NCBI RefSeq assembly: GCF_021284765.1
Contig: NZ_CP089924.1
Coordinates: forward strand, 3,676,001-3,740,000
Length of the DNA stretch: 64,000 nucleotides
Source of the DNA: Lysobacter sp. 5GHs7-4
GTDB lineage: Bacteria; Pseudomonadota; Gammaproteobacteria; Xanthomonadales; Xanthomonadaceae
Reading direction: 5' to 3'
Every line of letters begins with the position of its first letter. The first letter of the stretch is position 1. Both the position numbers and the translations under genes were made by a program. Shown one piece after another: positions 1-9,167 of the stretch. Below the pieces are notes generated by a model, which was not told the DNA's origin, ran no database searches, and worked only from the letters and a program-made list of their open reading frames with translations.

Positions 1-936
1 CGAGGCCGACGCGCCGTTGGCGAGATTGCCGATGGTCCAGGCGCCGGTGCCGGGCACATAAGCGCCCGCGCCGTTGTCGGACACATAGGTGTAGCCATTC
101 GGCAGCAGGTCGGCGACGGCAACGCCGGTCGCGGCGCTGGGACCGTTGTTGGTGACCGTCAGCGTGAAGGTGACGTTGGTGCCCACGGTCGGCGTGCTGT
201 TCGACACGCCCTTGACGATGGACAGGTCGGACGAGGCCACCGGCGTCGGGGTCGACGTCGAGGTGTTGTTGCCCGGGGTCGGATCGCTGGTCGTCGACGA
301 TACTGTCGCGGTGTTGGCGTAGGTGCCGGTGGCGCGCACGGTGGCCACGATCTGCAGCGAGGCCGAAGCGCCGTTGGCCAGCGCACCGATGGTCCACACG
401 CCGGTACCGGACACATAAGCGCCCGCGCCGTTGTCGGACACATAGGTGTAGCCGTTGGGCAGCAGGTCGGCGACCGACACCGCCGCCGCAGCGGACGGGC
501 CGTTGTTGGTGACCGTCAGGGTGAAGGTGACATTGGTGCCCACGGTCGGCGTGCTGTTGGACACGCCCTTGACGATGGACAGATCCGCCGAGGCCACCGG
601 CGTCGGGGTCGACGTCGACGTGTTGTTGCCCGGGGTCGGATCGCCGGTGGTGGACGACACGGTCGCGGTGTTGGCGTAAGTGCCGGTCGCGCGCACGGTG
701 GCGACGATCTGCAGCGAGGCGCTGGCGCCGTTGGCCAGGCTGCCGATGGTCCACACGCCGGTGCCGGACACGTAGGCGCCCGCGCCGTTGTCGGACACAT
801 AGGTGTAGCCGTTGGGCAGCAGGTCGGCGACCGACACCGCCGCCGCAGCGGACGGGCCGTTGTTGGTGACCGTCAGGGTGAAGGTGACGTTGGTGCCCAC
901 CGTCGGCGTGCTGTTCGACACACCCTTGACGATGGA
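1..936. repeat. Tandem 357-bp coding repeats (class B)
   Basis: The boundary GACGATGGACAG recurs with its final CAG at 223, 580 and 937, exactly 357 bp apart. This gives two complete units (223-579 and 580-936) and part of a third that runs out of the window. The two full units are near-identical. The repeat length differs from the 414-bp class in the same gene. Confidence 0.85.
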
Positions 937-2475
937 CAGGTCGGCCTGCGCCGCGATGGTGGTGTTGGCGGTGCTGCTGTTGTTGCCGGCGGTCGGGTCG
1001 CTGGTGCCCGCGGGCGCGGCGACGGTGGCGGTGTTGGCGATCGCGCCCGGGGTGGTCGCGGTGCCGGTCACGGTGACGGTGACGAAGCTGGTGTCGGCCG
1101 AGGTGGCCGCGCCGGTATCGACCGGCAGGTTGGCAGTCAGCGCGATCGCGTTGCCGGTGCCGCTGGCCGCGCTGCAGGTCGAGCCCGCGCCGGTGCCGGC
1201 GCAGGTCCAGCTGACCGAAGTCAGGTTGGCCGGCACGGTGTCGGCGATGCTCGCACCGGTCACGGCGCTGGGACCGTTGTTCCACACGCGGATGGTGTAG
1301 GTGACGGTGCCGCCCTGGTTCACCGTGGCGGTACCGGTCTTGCTGATCGCCAGGTCGTTGAGCGCCGTGATGGTGGTGTTGGCGGTGCTGCTGTTGTTGC
1401 CGGCGGTCGGGTCGCTGGTGCCCGCGGGCGCGGCGACGGTGGCGGTGTTGGCGATCGCGCCCGGAGTGGTCGCGGTGCCGGTGACGGTGACGGTGACGAA
1501 GCTGGTGTCGGCCGACGTGGCCGCACCGGTATCGACCGGCAGGTTCGCGGTCAGCGCGATCGCGTTGCCGGTGCCGCTGGCCGCGCTGCAGGTCGAGCCC
1601 GCGCCGGTGCCGGCGCAGGTCCAGCTGACCGCGGTCAGATTGGCCGGCACGGTGTCGGCGATGCTCGCGCCGGTGACCGCGGCCGGGCCGTTGTTCCACA
1701 CGCGGAGGGTGTAGGTGACGGTGCCGCCCTGATTGACGGTGGCGGTACCGGTCTTGCTGATCGCCAGGTCGTTGAGCGCGGTGATGGTGGTGTTGGCGGT
1801 GCTGCTGTTGTTGCCCGGCGTCGGGTCGGTGGCGCCAGCCGGCGCTGCCACGGTGGCGGTGTTGGCGATCGCGCCCGGGGTGGTCGCGGTGCCGGTGACG
1901 GTGATGGTGACGAACGCGGTGTCGGCCGTGGTGGCCGCGCCGGTATCGACCGGCAGGTTCGCGGTCAGCGCGATCGTGTTGCCGGTGCCGCTGGCCGCGC
2001 TACAGGTCGAACCCGCGCCGGTGCCGGCGCAGGTCCAGCTGACCGAGGTCAGGTTGGCCGGTACGGTGTCGGCGATGCTGGCGCCCAGCGAGCTGCTGAC
2101 GCCGTTGTTCCACACAAGGATGGTGTAGGTGACGGTGCCGCCCTGATTGACGGTGGCGGTGCCGGTCTTGCTGATCGCCAGGTCGGACGAGGCCGCCAGG
2201 GTGTTGGTATCGGTGGACGAGCAGACGCCGGCGCTGAAAGTGCGCCCGGCGCCGGTGCACGACGCGCCGCTATTGGTCACGCCGCTGGGCGGCGAGATGC
2301 TCGCGGTGTTGCTCAGCGACGGCGGGAAGGTCTGGGCCAACGCCAGCGGTGCTGCGAACAGCAGCATCGCGGCCAGCGCGAAACGAGACACGGTCCGGGA
2401 CAGACGCGATCCTGCTTTCTCCTCGCGGCCATGCTGCGGCGGAGTGGCGGACGGGCGGGTGTTGGCAGTCTTCAT
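1..2475 (-). CDS. Exported DUF11 tandem-repeat protein (C-terminus cut by window edge)
   Basis: An open frame runs without a stop from an ATG at 2475 to the window edge (825 codons seen). The N-terminus is basic, then has a hydrophobic signal-peptide core at about residues 31-48 ending in LALAQ, so the protein is exported. After a half-domain it carries two classes of beta-sandwich repeat. Three class-A units of exactly 138 residues (414 bp; boundaries near nucleotides 2179, 1765, 1351 and 937) contain SKTGTATVNQGGTVTYT, TCAGTGAGSTCSAA and NTATVAAPAG. Class-B units of exactly 119 residues (357 bp; boundaries near 937, 580 and 223) contain NNGPSAAAAVSVADLLPNGY. This is the DUF11 (TIGR01451-like) pattern of large surface proteins. 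The anchor is not visible because the C-terminus lies outside. The start is 18 nt after the upstream stop, in the same frame. No clear Shine-Dalgarno sequence is visible. The function is unknown; adhesion is only a guess. Confidence 0.8.
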   Translation of the reverse strand, partial: MKTANTRPSATPPQHGREEKAGSRLSRTVSRFALAAMLLFAAPLALAQTFPPSLSNTASISPPSGVTNSGASCTGAGRTFSAGVCSSTDTNTLAASSDLAISKTGTATVNQGGTVTYTILVWNNGVSSSLGASIADTVPANLTSVSWTCAGTGAGSTCSAASGTGNTIALTANLPVDTGAATTADTAFVTITVTGTATTPGAIANTATVAAPAGATDPTPGNNSSTANTTITALNDLAISKTGTATVNQGGTVTYTLRVWNNGPAAVTGASIADTVPANLTAVSWTCAGTGAGSTCSAASGTGNAIALTANLPVDTGAATSADTSFVTVTVTGTATTPGAIANTATVAAPAGTSDPTAGNNSSTANTTITALNDLAISKTGTATVNQGGTVTYTIRVWNNGPSAVTGASIADTVPANLTSVSWTCAGTGAGSTCSAASGTGNAIALTANLPVDTGAATSADTSFVTVTVTGTATTPGAIANTATVAAPAGTSDPTAGNNSSTANTTIAAQADLSIVKGVSNSTPTVGTNVTFTLTVTNNGPSAAAAVSVADLLPNGYTYVSDNGAGAYVSGTGVWTIGSLANGASASLQIVATVRATGTYANTATVSSTTGDPTPGNNTSTSTPTPVASADLSIVKGVSNSTPTVGTNVTFTLTVTNNGPSAAAAVSVADLLPNGYTYVSDNGAGAYVSGTGVWTIGALANGASASLQIVATVRATGTYANTATVSSTTSDPTPGNNTSTSTPTPVASSDLSIVKGVSNSTPTVGTNVTFTLTVTNNGPSAATGVAVADLLPNGYTYVSDNGAGAYVPGTGAWTIGNLANGASAS
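937..2178. repeat. Three tandem 414-bp coding repeats (class A)
   Basis: The reverse-strand boundary CAGGTCGTT or CAGGTCGGA recurs at 937, 1351, 1765 and 2179, giving three direct repeats of exactly 414 bp. The units at 937-1350 and 1351-1764 are almost identical in nucleotides. The unit at 1765-2178 is more diverged. This suggests recent duplication or gene conversion within the gene. Confidence 0.85.
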
Positions 2476-2493
2476 GCGTAGGCCCAAACAGGG

Positions 2494-3825
2494 TCAGTAA
2501 GCGCCGGCGTTGGCGTTGAACGCCACCGGTACGGTGATGGTGGCCGTGCCGTTGGCGAGCAGATTCACGGTGAGCGAAACGGTGTTGCCGCCCGCGGTGC
2601 CGCCGGTAGCGGCGCTGCAGCTGGAACCGGCGCTGGCGGCGCAGCTCCAGGTACCGGACAAGGTGGCGCCGGCCGGCAGGGTGTCGGCGATCTGCGCGGC
2701 GGTGATCGTCGTCGCGCCGAAGTTGCGCGCGATCAGCGTGTAGCTGGTCGTGCCGCCAGGCGTGTAGCTCGTCGCGACGTCGCTCTTGGCGATGGTCAGA
2801 TCGGTCACAGTGGCGTTGACGAAGGTGCAGGTGATGTTCTGGTTGGCGCGGTAGTTGGCCGCGGCGATGGTCAGCGCGTTGCCGGCCAGCGACGAGGTCA
2901 CCACGGCGTTGCTCTGGTCGACGCAGCTCGCCGACTGCAGCACGAAGCCGGCCACCGCGGTCTCGGTCACGCCGATGGCCGCACTGTGGTTGGTGATCGG
3001 GAACACCGCGGAGGTCGCCGGGTTGAGCGTGCCGGTGTTGAGCGTCGGCGAGCCGACGCCGTTGGTGCCGGTGAACGGGAAGCTGCCGGTGTTGGCCAGG
3101 GTCTGCTTGACGATGCGCAGGTCCGAACCCGCCAGCGACCAGATCACTTCCAGGCCGTCGCCGGTACCGCCGCCACCCGGATCGATGGCGACGACGGAGA
3201 AGGTCAGGCTGGTGATGCCGGTGCCGTCGAAGCGGATCGAGCCGCAGCCGGTGCCGTTGGCGGCGGTGGTGCTGCATTCGGTGCTGGCGGCGGCCGCGCC
3301 GCCGGTGGTGCGCTGAAAGCTGTTGCCGGTGACGGTGAAGACCGAGTTGCCGCTGAGCCGGGTCAATCCGACGGTGCCGCCGGTGGACACGTTGCTGGTC
3401 AAGGTCCACTGCGAGGAGTTGTTGAGGCCGCCGGACGAACCGCCGATGCGGTCCATGTGCAGCACGGGGTTGTCCACCGCCTTGCTGAAGGTGACGGTGA
3501 AGGTGCGATTGCCGGGCTGAACCAGCATTTCCAGCCCGTTGGCGCCTGCGACCGTGCCCGTGTACGGGTTGGTCCAGAAATTGGTGGTATTGAACGTGCC
3601 GTTCGTATACGGATTGCCGGCGCCGCCGCCCAACGCGCCCGACCAGGTCACGGTCACGCCCACCGCCGGCGAGGTCGTGGTGTTGCCAGCACCGTTGGTC
3701 CAAGTACCGGTGGTCGCGGCCGCGGCGCTACCGGCGACGAACAGCAGGGCCAGCAACGCGGCACAGGCGCGTGCGGTCGATCCGTAAAGCCGGCCGTAGA
3801 GCCGGCGATTGACTGCTATCGTCAT
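2494..3825 (-). CDS. Exported DUF11-domain protein ending inside a domain
   Basis: This 443-residue protein starts at an ATG (3825) directly before a classic signal peptide (ALLALLFVAGSAAAA, residues about 20-35). Earlier ATGs exist up to 4104 but would put about 90 low-complexity residues before the signal. The mature N-terminal half (about 36-270) is rich in Thr, Asn and Gly and resembles a beta-sandwich ectodomain. The C-terminal part includes a DUF11-like domain (TIAKSDVATSYTPGGTTSYT near residue 330). The protein stops at AFNANAGAY, before the closing strand NTATV that such domains normally have. The stop is in frame with the next gene, only 18 nt away, so this may be the front part of a once longer gene. 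Function unknown; the likely location is outer surface or secreted. Confidence 0.7.
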   Translation of the reverse strand: MTIAVNRRLYGRLYGSTARACAALLALLFVAGSAAAATTGTWTNGAGNTTTSPAVGVTVTWSGALGGGAGNPYTNGTFNTTNFWTNPYTGTVAGANGLEMLVQPGNRTFTVTFSKAVDNPVLHMDRIGGSSGGLNNSSQWTLTSNVSTGGTVGLTRLSGNSVFTVTGNSFQRTTGGAAAASTECSTTAANGTGCGSIRFDGTGITSLTFSVVAIDPGGGGTGDGLEVIWSLAGSDLRIVKQTLANTGSFPFTGTNGVGSPTLNTGTLNPATSAVFPITNHSAAIGVTETAVAGFVLQSASCVDQSNAVVTSSLAGNALTIAAANYRANQNITCTFVNATVTDLTIAKSDVATSYTPGGTTSYTLIARNFGATTITAAQIADTLPAGATLSGTWSCAASAGSSCSAATGGTAGGNTVSLTVNLLANGTATITVPVAFNANAGAY

Positions 3826-4311
3826 AAAAGTCCGCGCGTCGGGTGCCGCAGCAGCACCCGCACGCAGCCTCCGGCCACGCGCGCACGCTCCTGCGTCATC
3901 AGGTTTTTTTTGAATCCCCATGGCACCCAAACGGGTGCCAAATCTCACGCCAGTGCCGCACTCGATCCGTGTGTCGGGTGCTGGCATGTGCGGACGCGAG
4001 GAATGTTCCTTCCTCCAAATCCCTTCCGCACTGCGCACATCCGTCAGCCTTGGCTCCGGAGGTACGCTGCAAATAGTGTGCCATCCATCACATTCGAACG
4101 GCAACCCAATTCACAGAAGCCTGTCCTGTCTTTTGCCTAATCCACGATTTGATAGCTGCAGGGCAACTAGCGCCGTTATGCGTCACATTCTGCGCCAGCG
4201 GTATCAGGGGAATTACCTACTAAGCCACTGAAAACACACAGAAGTGGGCGCTATCGGCCACACCCTCTGTGAAGGGCCCAAGGCCGGGTTCGGCTGAACA
4301 CGGCCTCGCCC
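3826..4311. other. Divergent intergenic region, relatively AT-rich
   Basis: About 490 bp lie between the DUF11 gene (minus) and ispB (plus). I see no supportable gene; the reading frames here are short and lack coding character. It holds the palindrome at 3921-3940 and a run of eight T at 3904-3911. Composition is less GC-rich than the surroundings, as expected for two outward promoters. Confidence 0.5.
3921..3940. promoter_or_regulatory. Perfect palindrome upstream of the DUF11 genes
   Basis: TGGCACCCAAACGGGTGCCA is an 8-bp perfect inverted repeat with a 4-bp centre, about 96 bp upstream of the DUF11 start codon. A T-run sits at 3904-3911 on the plus strand. It could be a transcription-factor operator or an RNA hairpin in the leader. 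It does not have terminator form, because no U-run directly follows the stem on either strand. Confidence 0.4.
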
Positions 4312-4317
4312 TATACT
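4312..4317 (+). promoter_or_regulatory. Candidate -10 box for ispB
   Basis: TATACT lies 28 bp before the ATG at 4345, one mismatch from TATAAT. The best -35 at 17-bp spacing is weak (TTCGGC near 4289). A transcript from here would have a leader of about 20 nt. Confidence 0.35.
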
Positions 4318-4344
4318 TTGCGTCCCCACTGCACCGGCTCCCCC

Positions 4345-5343
4345 ATGCCTTCCAGCGCATCGCCCCTGTCCGTTCCCGACCTGGCGACCATCCAATCCCT
4401 GGCCCGAGACGACATGGCGGCGGTCGACGCCCTGATCCGGCGTCGCCTGGCCTCGGACGTGGTCCTGATCAACCAGGTCGCCGAGTACATCGTCGGCGCC
4501 GGCGGCAAGCGCCTGCGGCCGATGCTGCTGCTGCTGGCGGCCGGGGCCCTGGACCACCGCGGACCGGACGCCCACCAGCTGGCGGCCGTGGTCGAGTTCA
4601 TCCACACCGCCACCCTGCTCCACGACGACGTGGTCGACGAGTCCGACCTGCGCCGCGGTCGCAAGACCGCCAACGCGGTCTGGGGCAACGCCGCCAGCGT
4701 GCTGGTCGGCGACTTCCTGTACTCGCGCAGCTTCCAGTTGATGGTCGAACTGGACCGCATGGAAGTGATGAAGATCCTCGCCGACACCACCAACGCCATC
4801 GCCGAGGGCGAAGTGCTGCAGCTGCTGCACGTGCGCAATCCGGACACCGACGAGGGCGCCTACCTGCGCGTGATCGAGCGCAAGACCGCGGTGCTGTTCG
4901 CCGCCGCGACCCGCCTGGGCGCGCTGCTGTCGGGCGCGGACGCGGCCACCCAGCAGCGTCTGCACGACTACGGCATGGCGCTGGGCTACGCCTTCCAGAT
5001 CGCCGACGACGTGCTCGACTACGCCTCCGATGCGCAGACGCTGGGCAAGAACCTCGGCGACGACCTGGCCGAAGGCAAGGCCACGCTGCCGTTGATCCAC
5101 GCCATCGCCCACAGCGACGACGCGGTGCGCGCGCGTCTGCGCGCGGCGGTCGAACACGGCGATACCGACGCCATGCCCGAGGTGATGGCAGCCATCCACG
5201 CCACCGGCGGCCTGGACTACAGCCGCCAGCGCGCGCGCGATTACGCCGACGCGGCCGAGGCCGCGCTGGACGGGTTGGACGAAAACGACTACATGGCGGC
5301 GCTGCGCGGCTTGGCGCGGTATGCGGTGAGCCGGGATCACTGA
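4345..5343 (+). CDS. ispB: Octaprenyl diphosphate synthase (polyprenyl synthetase)
   Basis: This enzyme condenses isopentenyl diphosphate onto allylic diphosphates to build the all-trans C40 side chain of ubiquinone. The 332-residue protein has every trans-prenyltransferase landmark: GGKRLRP (53-59), the first Asp-rich motif LLHDDVVDESDLRRGR (91-106), the Lys-Thr pair RKTAVLF (about 179-185) and the second Asp-rich motif QIADDVLDYASD (218-229). The small residues just upstream of the first Asp motif (HTAT) fit a long-chain product. I chose the ATG at 4345 over the in-frame TTG at 4318, because family members start close to this point and a -10-like box lies just upstream. Chain length (C40 against other lengths) is inferred from family and host, not from a diagnostic residue. 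It stands alone on the plus strand. Confidence 0.9.
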   Translation: MPSSASPLSVPDLATIQSLARDDMAAVDALIRRRLASDVVLINQVAEYIVGAGGKRLRPMLLLLAAGALDHRGPDAHQLAAVVEFIHTATLLHDDVVDESDLRRGRKTANAVWGNAASVLVGDFLYSRSFQLMVELDRMEVMKILADTTNAIAEGEVLQLLHVRNPDTDEGAYLRVIERKTAVLFAAATRLGALLSGADAATQQRLHDYGMALGYAFQIADDVLDYASDAQTLGKNLGDDLAEGKATLPLIHAIAHSDDAVRARLRAAVEHGDTDAMPEVMAAIHATGGLDYSRQRARDYADAAEAALDGLDENDYMAALRGLARYAVSRDH

Positions 5344-5430
5344 GTTGGGGCGCGGTAGTTCGGTGCCGCGCGTTGCGTAGCGCGTTGGCGCCAGGCCGCG
5401 CTTGCGCAGCCGATCGTCGTGCCGCGTGCC

Positions 5431-5466
5431 CTCACCCCACCCCCTCCCCCGTAAACGGGAGAGGGG
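5431..5466. repeat. Dispersed palindrome, CTCACCCC family, copy 1
   Basis: CTCACCCCACCCCCTCCCCC followed by GTAAACGGGAGAGGGG forms an imperfect hairpin. A related half (CTTCTCCCGCTTGCGGGAGC) follows at about 5500-5520. The same family recurs at 23901-23936 and 36241-36352. It sits between convergent ispB and the hydrolase gene, where it could also help transcription to end. Confidence 0.6.
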
Positions 5467-5574
5467 CTAAAGCAACTTCCTCGCCTTCGGATTGGCCCTT
5501 CTCCCGCTTGCGGGAGCGGCGCTAAAGCAGCCCTTCGCTATTGGCCCCTCTCACCCGAAGCCTGCCAACCGCGA

Positions 5575-6360
5575 TCACCGCGCCCCGAAACGCTCGTCGA
5601 AGAAGTCGCGCATCATGCGCTCGGCGCGCTTGGCCGCGCGCTCGTTGTAAACGCAGCCCGGCGGGTTGTTGGCTTCCGGCTCGGCGAAGCAATGCACCGC
5701 GCCGCTGAAATTGACGAACTGCCAGTCGGCGCCGGCGGCGTCCATTTCCTTCTCGAAACTGGCGATGTCCTGGTCGGTGATGCCGCGGTCGTCGGCGCCG
5801 TTGAGCACCAGCACCGGCGTGCGCACGGCGTCGTCCTGCGCCGGCAGGTCGGTCGCAAGCCCGCCGTGGAAGCTGACCACGCCGGCCAGTTCGCTGCCGC
5901 CGCGCACCAGCTCCAGCACGGTGCTGCCGCCGAAGCAGTAACCCAGCGCGCCGATCTTGTCCGCGTCCACCGGCGCCTTGCCGGCCTGGGCCTTGAGCAC
6001 CTTCACCGCTTGCTCGATGCGCGCGCGCAGCTTGGGACGATCGGCGCGCAGAGGCCCGGCGACCTTACCGGCGGCCTTGTCGTCCTTAGGACGGATCTTG
6101 CTGCCGTACACGTCGGCCACCAGCACCACGTAATCGTCGCCGGCGATGTGCTTGGCGCGCTCGATCGCGGCCGGCGTCACACCCTTCCAGTTCGGCACCA
6201 TCACCAGGCCCGGCCGCTTGATCGCGTTGACGTCGTCGTAGACCAACACGCCGGTGAAGGATTCCTTGCCGACCTTCCACGTGACCGGCTTGGCCTGCAT
6301 CGCGGCGAACGCGGGCGAGGCGCACAACACTAGAACGATCGCGGCTACGAGACGGCGCAT
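5575..6360 (-). CDS. Exported dienelactone-hydrolase-family protein
   Basis: This 261-residue alpha/beta hydrolase belongs to the dienelactone hydrolase (DLH) family. A signal peptide (residues 1-20, VLVLCASPAFAA) predicts a periplasmic or secreted enzyme, unlike the cytoplasmic chlorocatechol enzymes. The nucleophile is Cys142 in GYCFGG. The acid is Asp190 or Asp191 (NGADDRG) and the base is His223 (SGAVHCFAEPEA). The cysteine nucleophile and the HCF motif are typical DLH features. The substrate cannot be told from sequence; no aromatic-degradation genes are nearby. The nearest neighbour, murD2, is transcribed the same way but ends 76 bp upstream of this start, so co-transcription is possible but not required. 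Confidence 0.85.
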   Translation of the reverse strand: MRRLVAAIVLVLCASPAFAAMQAKPVTWKVGKESFTGVLVYDDVNAIKRPGLVMVPNWKGVTPAAIERAKHIAGDDYVVLVADVYGSKIRPKDDKAAGKVAGPLRADRPKLRARIEQAVKVLKAQAGKAPVDADKIGALGYCFGGSTVLELVRGGSELAGVVSFHGGLATDLPAQDDAVRTPVLVLNGADDRGITDQDIASFEKEMDAAGADWQFVNFSGAVHCFAEPEANNPPGCVYNERAAKRAERMMRDFFDERFGAR

Positions 6361-6436
6361 GGCGGCTACTCCCTGAGGTAAGCGCGCAGCCTACCTCGCG
6401 CCGATGACGCCGAGATGTGAAGGCGGTCGCGTCCGC

Positions 6437-7825
6437 TCAGGCGATGCCCAGCCCCGGGATCGAACTGATCGCATCGGGATCGAAGCCCGCCAACTCGGCG
6501 AAGTGGCGGCCGCGCGCCACGTAGTCGCGATACGGCCCGAAACTGGGTGCGCCCGGCGACAGCAGCACCACGCCGTCCTCGCCCAAGGCCGCGCGCGCCT
6601 GCGCCATGGCGTCGGCCAGGTCGACGGCCGCGCTCAGGCGGAAATCGGATTGCGCGACCAGCGGCGCCAGCAGCGCGTGGATGCGCGGGCCGTTCTCGCC
6701 CATGGTCACGATCGCCACCGGCGCCTTGCGGCGCATCGCGTCGGCGAACACGCCCCACTCCACGCCGCGGTCGTGGCCGCCGACCAGGATCGCGATGCGT
6801 TGGCCGTCGTAGCAATCCAGCGCCGCGAGGCTGGCATGCGGCGTGGTGCTGATCGAATCGTTGACGTAGCCGATGCCGTCGCGAACGCCGATCGGCTGCA
6901 GGCGATGCGGCAGCGGGCGGAAGCTGGCCGCGTGCGAAGCCAGCGGCGCGGCGTCCAGGCCCAGGGCCTCGATCGCGGTCAGCACCGCGCACAGGTTGCC
7001 GCGGTTGTGGCGGCCCGGCAGCGGCAGCGAGGCGGTGTCCATGATCTGCGCATCGCCGCGATAGAGCGCATCGCCGCGCAGATGCCAGCCGTCCTCGCGG
7101 CCGAACCAGCGCACTTCGCTGTCGGGCAGCGACAGCGCGGCCAGGGTCGCGTCGTTGGCGTTGAGCACCGCGATGCGCGGCTTGGCGTCGGTCAGCAGGC
7201 GCAGCTTGTCCTCGACGTAGCGCGCGTGCGAGCCGTGCCAGTCCAGATGCTCGGGAAACACGTTCAGCGCGACCGCGACCTCGGGCCGCACGCCGCCGGC
7301 GGCGACGTCGCCGGTCTGGTAGCTGGACAGTTCGATCGCCCAGAATTCCGGCGCCTGCGGCGGCGCCATCAGTTCCAGCAGCGGCAGGCCGATGTTGCCG
7401 GCCAGGGCGGTGCGGTGCCCGGCCGCGCGCAGCAAATGCGCGAGCAGCGAGGTGGTGGTGCTCTTGCCCTTGGTGCCGGTCACGCAGACGGTGCGCGCCT
7501 CGGGATGTTCGCCGAACCACAACGCGGTGCCGCCCAACAGACGCGTGCCCTGCTCCACCGCAGCCACGGCCTCGGCGCGGTATGGGCTGATGCCCGGCGA
7601 CTTGATCACGAACTCGAACGCGCCCAGGCGCTCGGCGCTGGCCGCGGTCTCGATCAGCAGGCGCGCATCGTTCAAGGCGCGCGCGTCGGCGGCCTCGTCC
7701 TGCGAGCAGAACAGGGTCAGGGTCAGTTCCGGCAGGCGCTCGCGCAGCACTCTGTAGGCGGCGCGGCCTTCGCGGCCCCAGCCCCACAGCGCTACGCGGC
7801 GTCCGTCAAGCTGAGAAATACGCAC
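6437..7825 (-). CDS. murD2: UDP-MurNAc-L-Ala--L-glutamate ligase MurD2
   Basis: This cytoplasmic Mur ligase of 462 residues has the ATP-binding loop [15 protein letters not shown] (about 115-129), an ELSSYQ segment, and the Mur-ligase signatures [12 protein letters not shown] and [15 protein letters not shown]. By sequence alone it would be called MurD. Immediately upstream, overlapping by 20 nt, is murL. In Xanthomonas oryzae this same pair was shown to work together: MurD2 adds L-Glu (not D-Glu) to UDP-MurNAc-L-alanine, and MurL then epimerises the terminal residue. I therefore name it murD2 by context and family. The overlap with murL indicates translational coupling. Ordinary D-Glu-adding MurD is the alternative reading; a second murD elsewhere in the genome would support murD2. 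Confidence 0.85.
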   Translation of the reverse strand: MRISQLDGRRVALWGWGREGRAAYRVLRERLPELTLTLFCSQDEAADARALNDARLLIETAASAERLGAFEFVIKSPGISPYRAEAVAAVEQGTRLLGGTALWFGEHPEARTVCVTGTKGKSTTTSLLAHLLRAAGHRTALAGNIGLPLLELMAPPQAPEFWAIELSSYQTGDVAAGGVRPEVAVALNVFPEHLDWHGSHARYVEDKLRLLTDAKPRIAVLNANDATLAALSLPDSEVRWFGREDGWHLRGDALYRGDAQIMDTASLPLPGRHNRGNLCAVLTAIEALGLDAAPLASHAASFRPLPHRLQPIGVRDGIGYVNDSISTTPHASLAALDCYDGQRIAILVGGHDRGVEWGVFADAMRRKAPVAIVTMGENGPRIHALLAPLVAQSDFRLSAAVDLADAMAQARAALGEDGVVLLSPGAPSFGPYRDYVARGRHFAELAGFDPDAISSIPGLGIA

Positions 7826-9167
7826 GCAGACGCTCCCACAGCGCGGGCGGCAAACGCTGTTCCTCGTCCAGCACCAGCAGCGGCTCGATGCGCAGATCCT
7901 CGGCGTCCAGCTGCGGGCGGATCTCGCGCGCGAAGCGCTCGACCAGGGTGTCCTCGCGCCATTCCGGGCGTTCGCTCAGCGCGGCCATCGCCGCACGCGA
8001 TTCGCGGCCCTCGCCCACGCACTCGAACGGCTTGTGGTCCTGATACTCCAGCAAGGCGTCGTAGCCGCCGATCTGGCCCGCATCGTCGAGCAGGTTGCGG
8101 CCGAAGATGCCGACCAGGCGCGGCTTAGGCATGAACGGCGCCAGCGCCAGGAATACGAAGTGGCATTTCGGGCAAACGCCGCACCAGCGGTTGGCCGGAC
8201 GCTCGCCGAGGATATGGAAGTTGCGGTTGCAGCTGCTGAAGTGCGCGTCGTAGCGGTCGCTGCGCGCGAACTGACGCGCCACCGCCAGCTCGCTGAGCGG
8301 GCGCAGCAGCGAGTAGTAATGCAGATCGGCGGCGACGTGGCGCTGCAGGTGATCGCCGAACGCCTGCTCGCAGGCCCAGCCCTTCGACCACTGGTGGTTC
8401 ACCTCGCCGGTGCCCTCGATGAGGCTGCCGTAGCTGGCCGAACGCTCGTTCGAGAACACCACTTGGTCCACGCCATGCAGCAACGCGGCCAGCGCCATGA
8501 TCGCCGAGTTCACCACCGTCACCGGGATATGGCCGTTCCACGCGCCTTCGCGGTTGTAGTCGAACAGCTGCGGCGCCAGCGCGCGGCCCAGGTTCAGGGT
8601 CGGCAGGCCGGTGCGCTGCGCGCAGGCGGCGATCAGCTGCGAGCCGCCGATCCAGGTCACCGTCTGTTCGACGCCCAAGGCGCGCAGCGCCTCGATGCTG
8701 ACCAGCGAATCCTTGCCGCCGCCGATGGCGACCAGGGCGTGCTCGCGCAGGCCCAGCGCGGGCGCCGAGGGTTCGGCGGCGGCGGTGGCCGGGAACTTGA
8801 TCTTGCCGTGCAGGTTCAGGCCGTTGCGGTAAGCGAACTCGCCCAGGCCGTTGACGTAGATCAGTTCCAGCAGGTCCGCGGTGTCGGCGTCGATCGCGTA
8901 GGAATCGATGCGGATCTCTTGCGGCACCGCGGCCTTGTAGTAGCTCACGCCCGCGATCAGGTGCAGCAGGCGCAGCGCGCGCTCGACCGCGGCCGCGCGT
9001 GCGTCGTCCAGCGCGAACGGCGCGCCCGGCACGGTGATCGTCTCGATCAGCTCCGGGCCGTCGTCGAACGCGTAGACCAGCTGCGCCACGCCGCTCGCCG
9101 CGTCCAGGCCGCAACGCACGAAACGGAACGCGCGGATCGCCTCGCGCTGGAAACGCCAATCAGTCAT
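7806..9167 (-). CDS. murL: UDP-MurNAc-L-Ala-L-Glu epimerase MurL
   Basis: MurL converts the terminal L-Glu of UDP-MurNAc-L-Ala-L-Glu to D-Glu using ATP, replacing glutamate racemase in peptidoglycan precursor synthesis. The 453-residue protein has a glycine-rich ATP-pyrophosphatase-type loop ([16 protein letters not shown], about 147-162), the conserved stretch [20 protein letters not shown] (238-257) and a cysteine cluster (C313, then WCGVCPKC at 328-335) that could bind metal. Its start ATG overlaps the lysAC stop by one base (TAATG), and its end overlaps murD2 by 20 nt. All three genes therefore probably form one transcript. The family is best known from Xanthomonadaceae and some actinobacteria. 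Assignment rests on family recognition plus the murD2 partner. Confidence 0.88.
   Translation of the reverse strand: MTDWRFQREAIRAFRFVRCGLDAASGVAQLVYAFDDGPELIETITVPGAPFALDDARAAAVERALRLLHLIAGVSYYKAAVPQEIRIDSYAIDADTADLLELIYVNGLGEFAYRNGLNLHGKIKFPATAAAEPSAPALGLREHALVAIGGGKDSLVSIEALRALGVEQTVTWIGGSQLIAACAQRTGLPTLNLGRALAPQLFDYNREGAWNGHIPVTVVNSAIMALAALLHGVDQVVFSNERSASYGSLIEGTGEVNHQWSKGWACEQAFGDHLQRHVAADLHYYSLLRPLSELAVARQFARSDRYDAHFSSCNRNFHILGERPANRWCGVCPKCHFVFLALAPFMPKPRLVGIFGRNLLDDAGQIGGYDALLEYQDHKPFECVGEGRESRAAMAALSERPEWREDTLVERFAREIRPQLDAEDLRIEPLLVLDEEQRLPPALWERLRAYFSA

Noticed and set aside
3841-3960. A c-di-GMP (GEMM) or other riboswitch before the DUF11 genes
   Set aside because: The hairpins here do not show the conserved GEMM loops or tetraloop-receptor pattern I would require.
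2986-4140. Plus-strand open frame of 384 codons over the DUF11 region
   Set aside because: Antisense to a gene with signal peptide and domain features; its translation is Arg/Gly/Ala-rich with no motif.
6437-7825. Calling the gene simply murD
   Set aside because: The overlapping murL makes the L-Glu-specific MurD2 reading more likely, though sequence alone does not exclude MurD.
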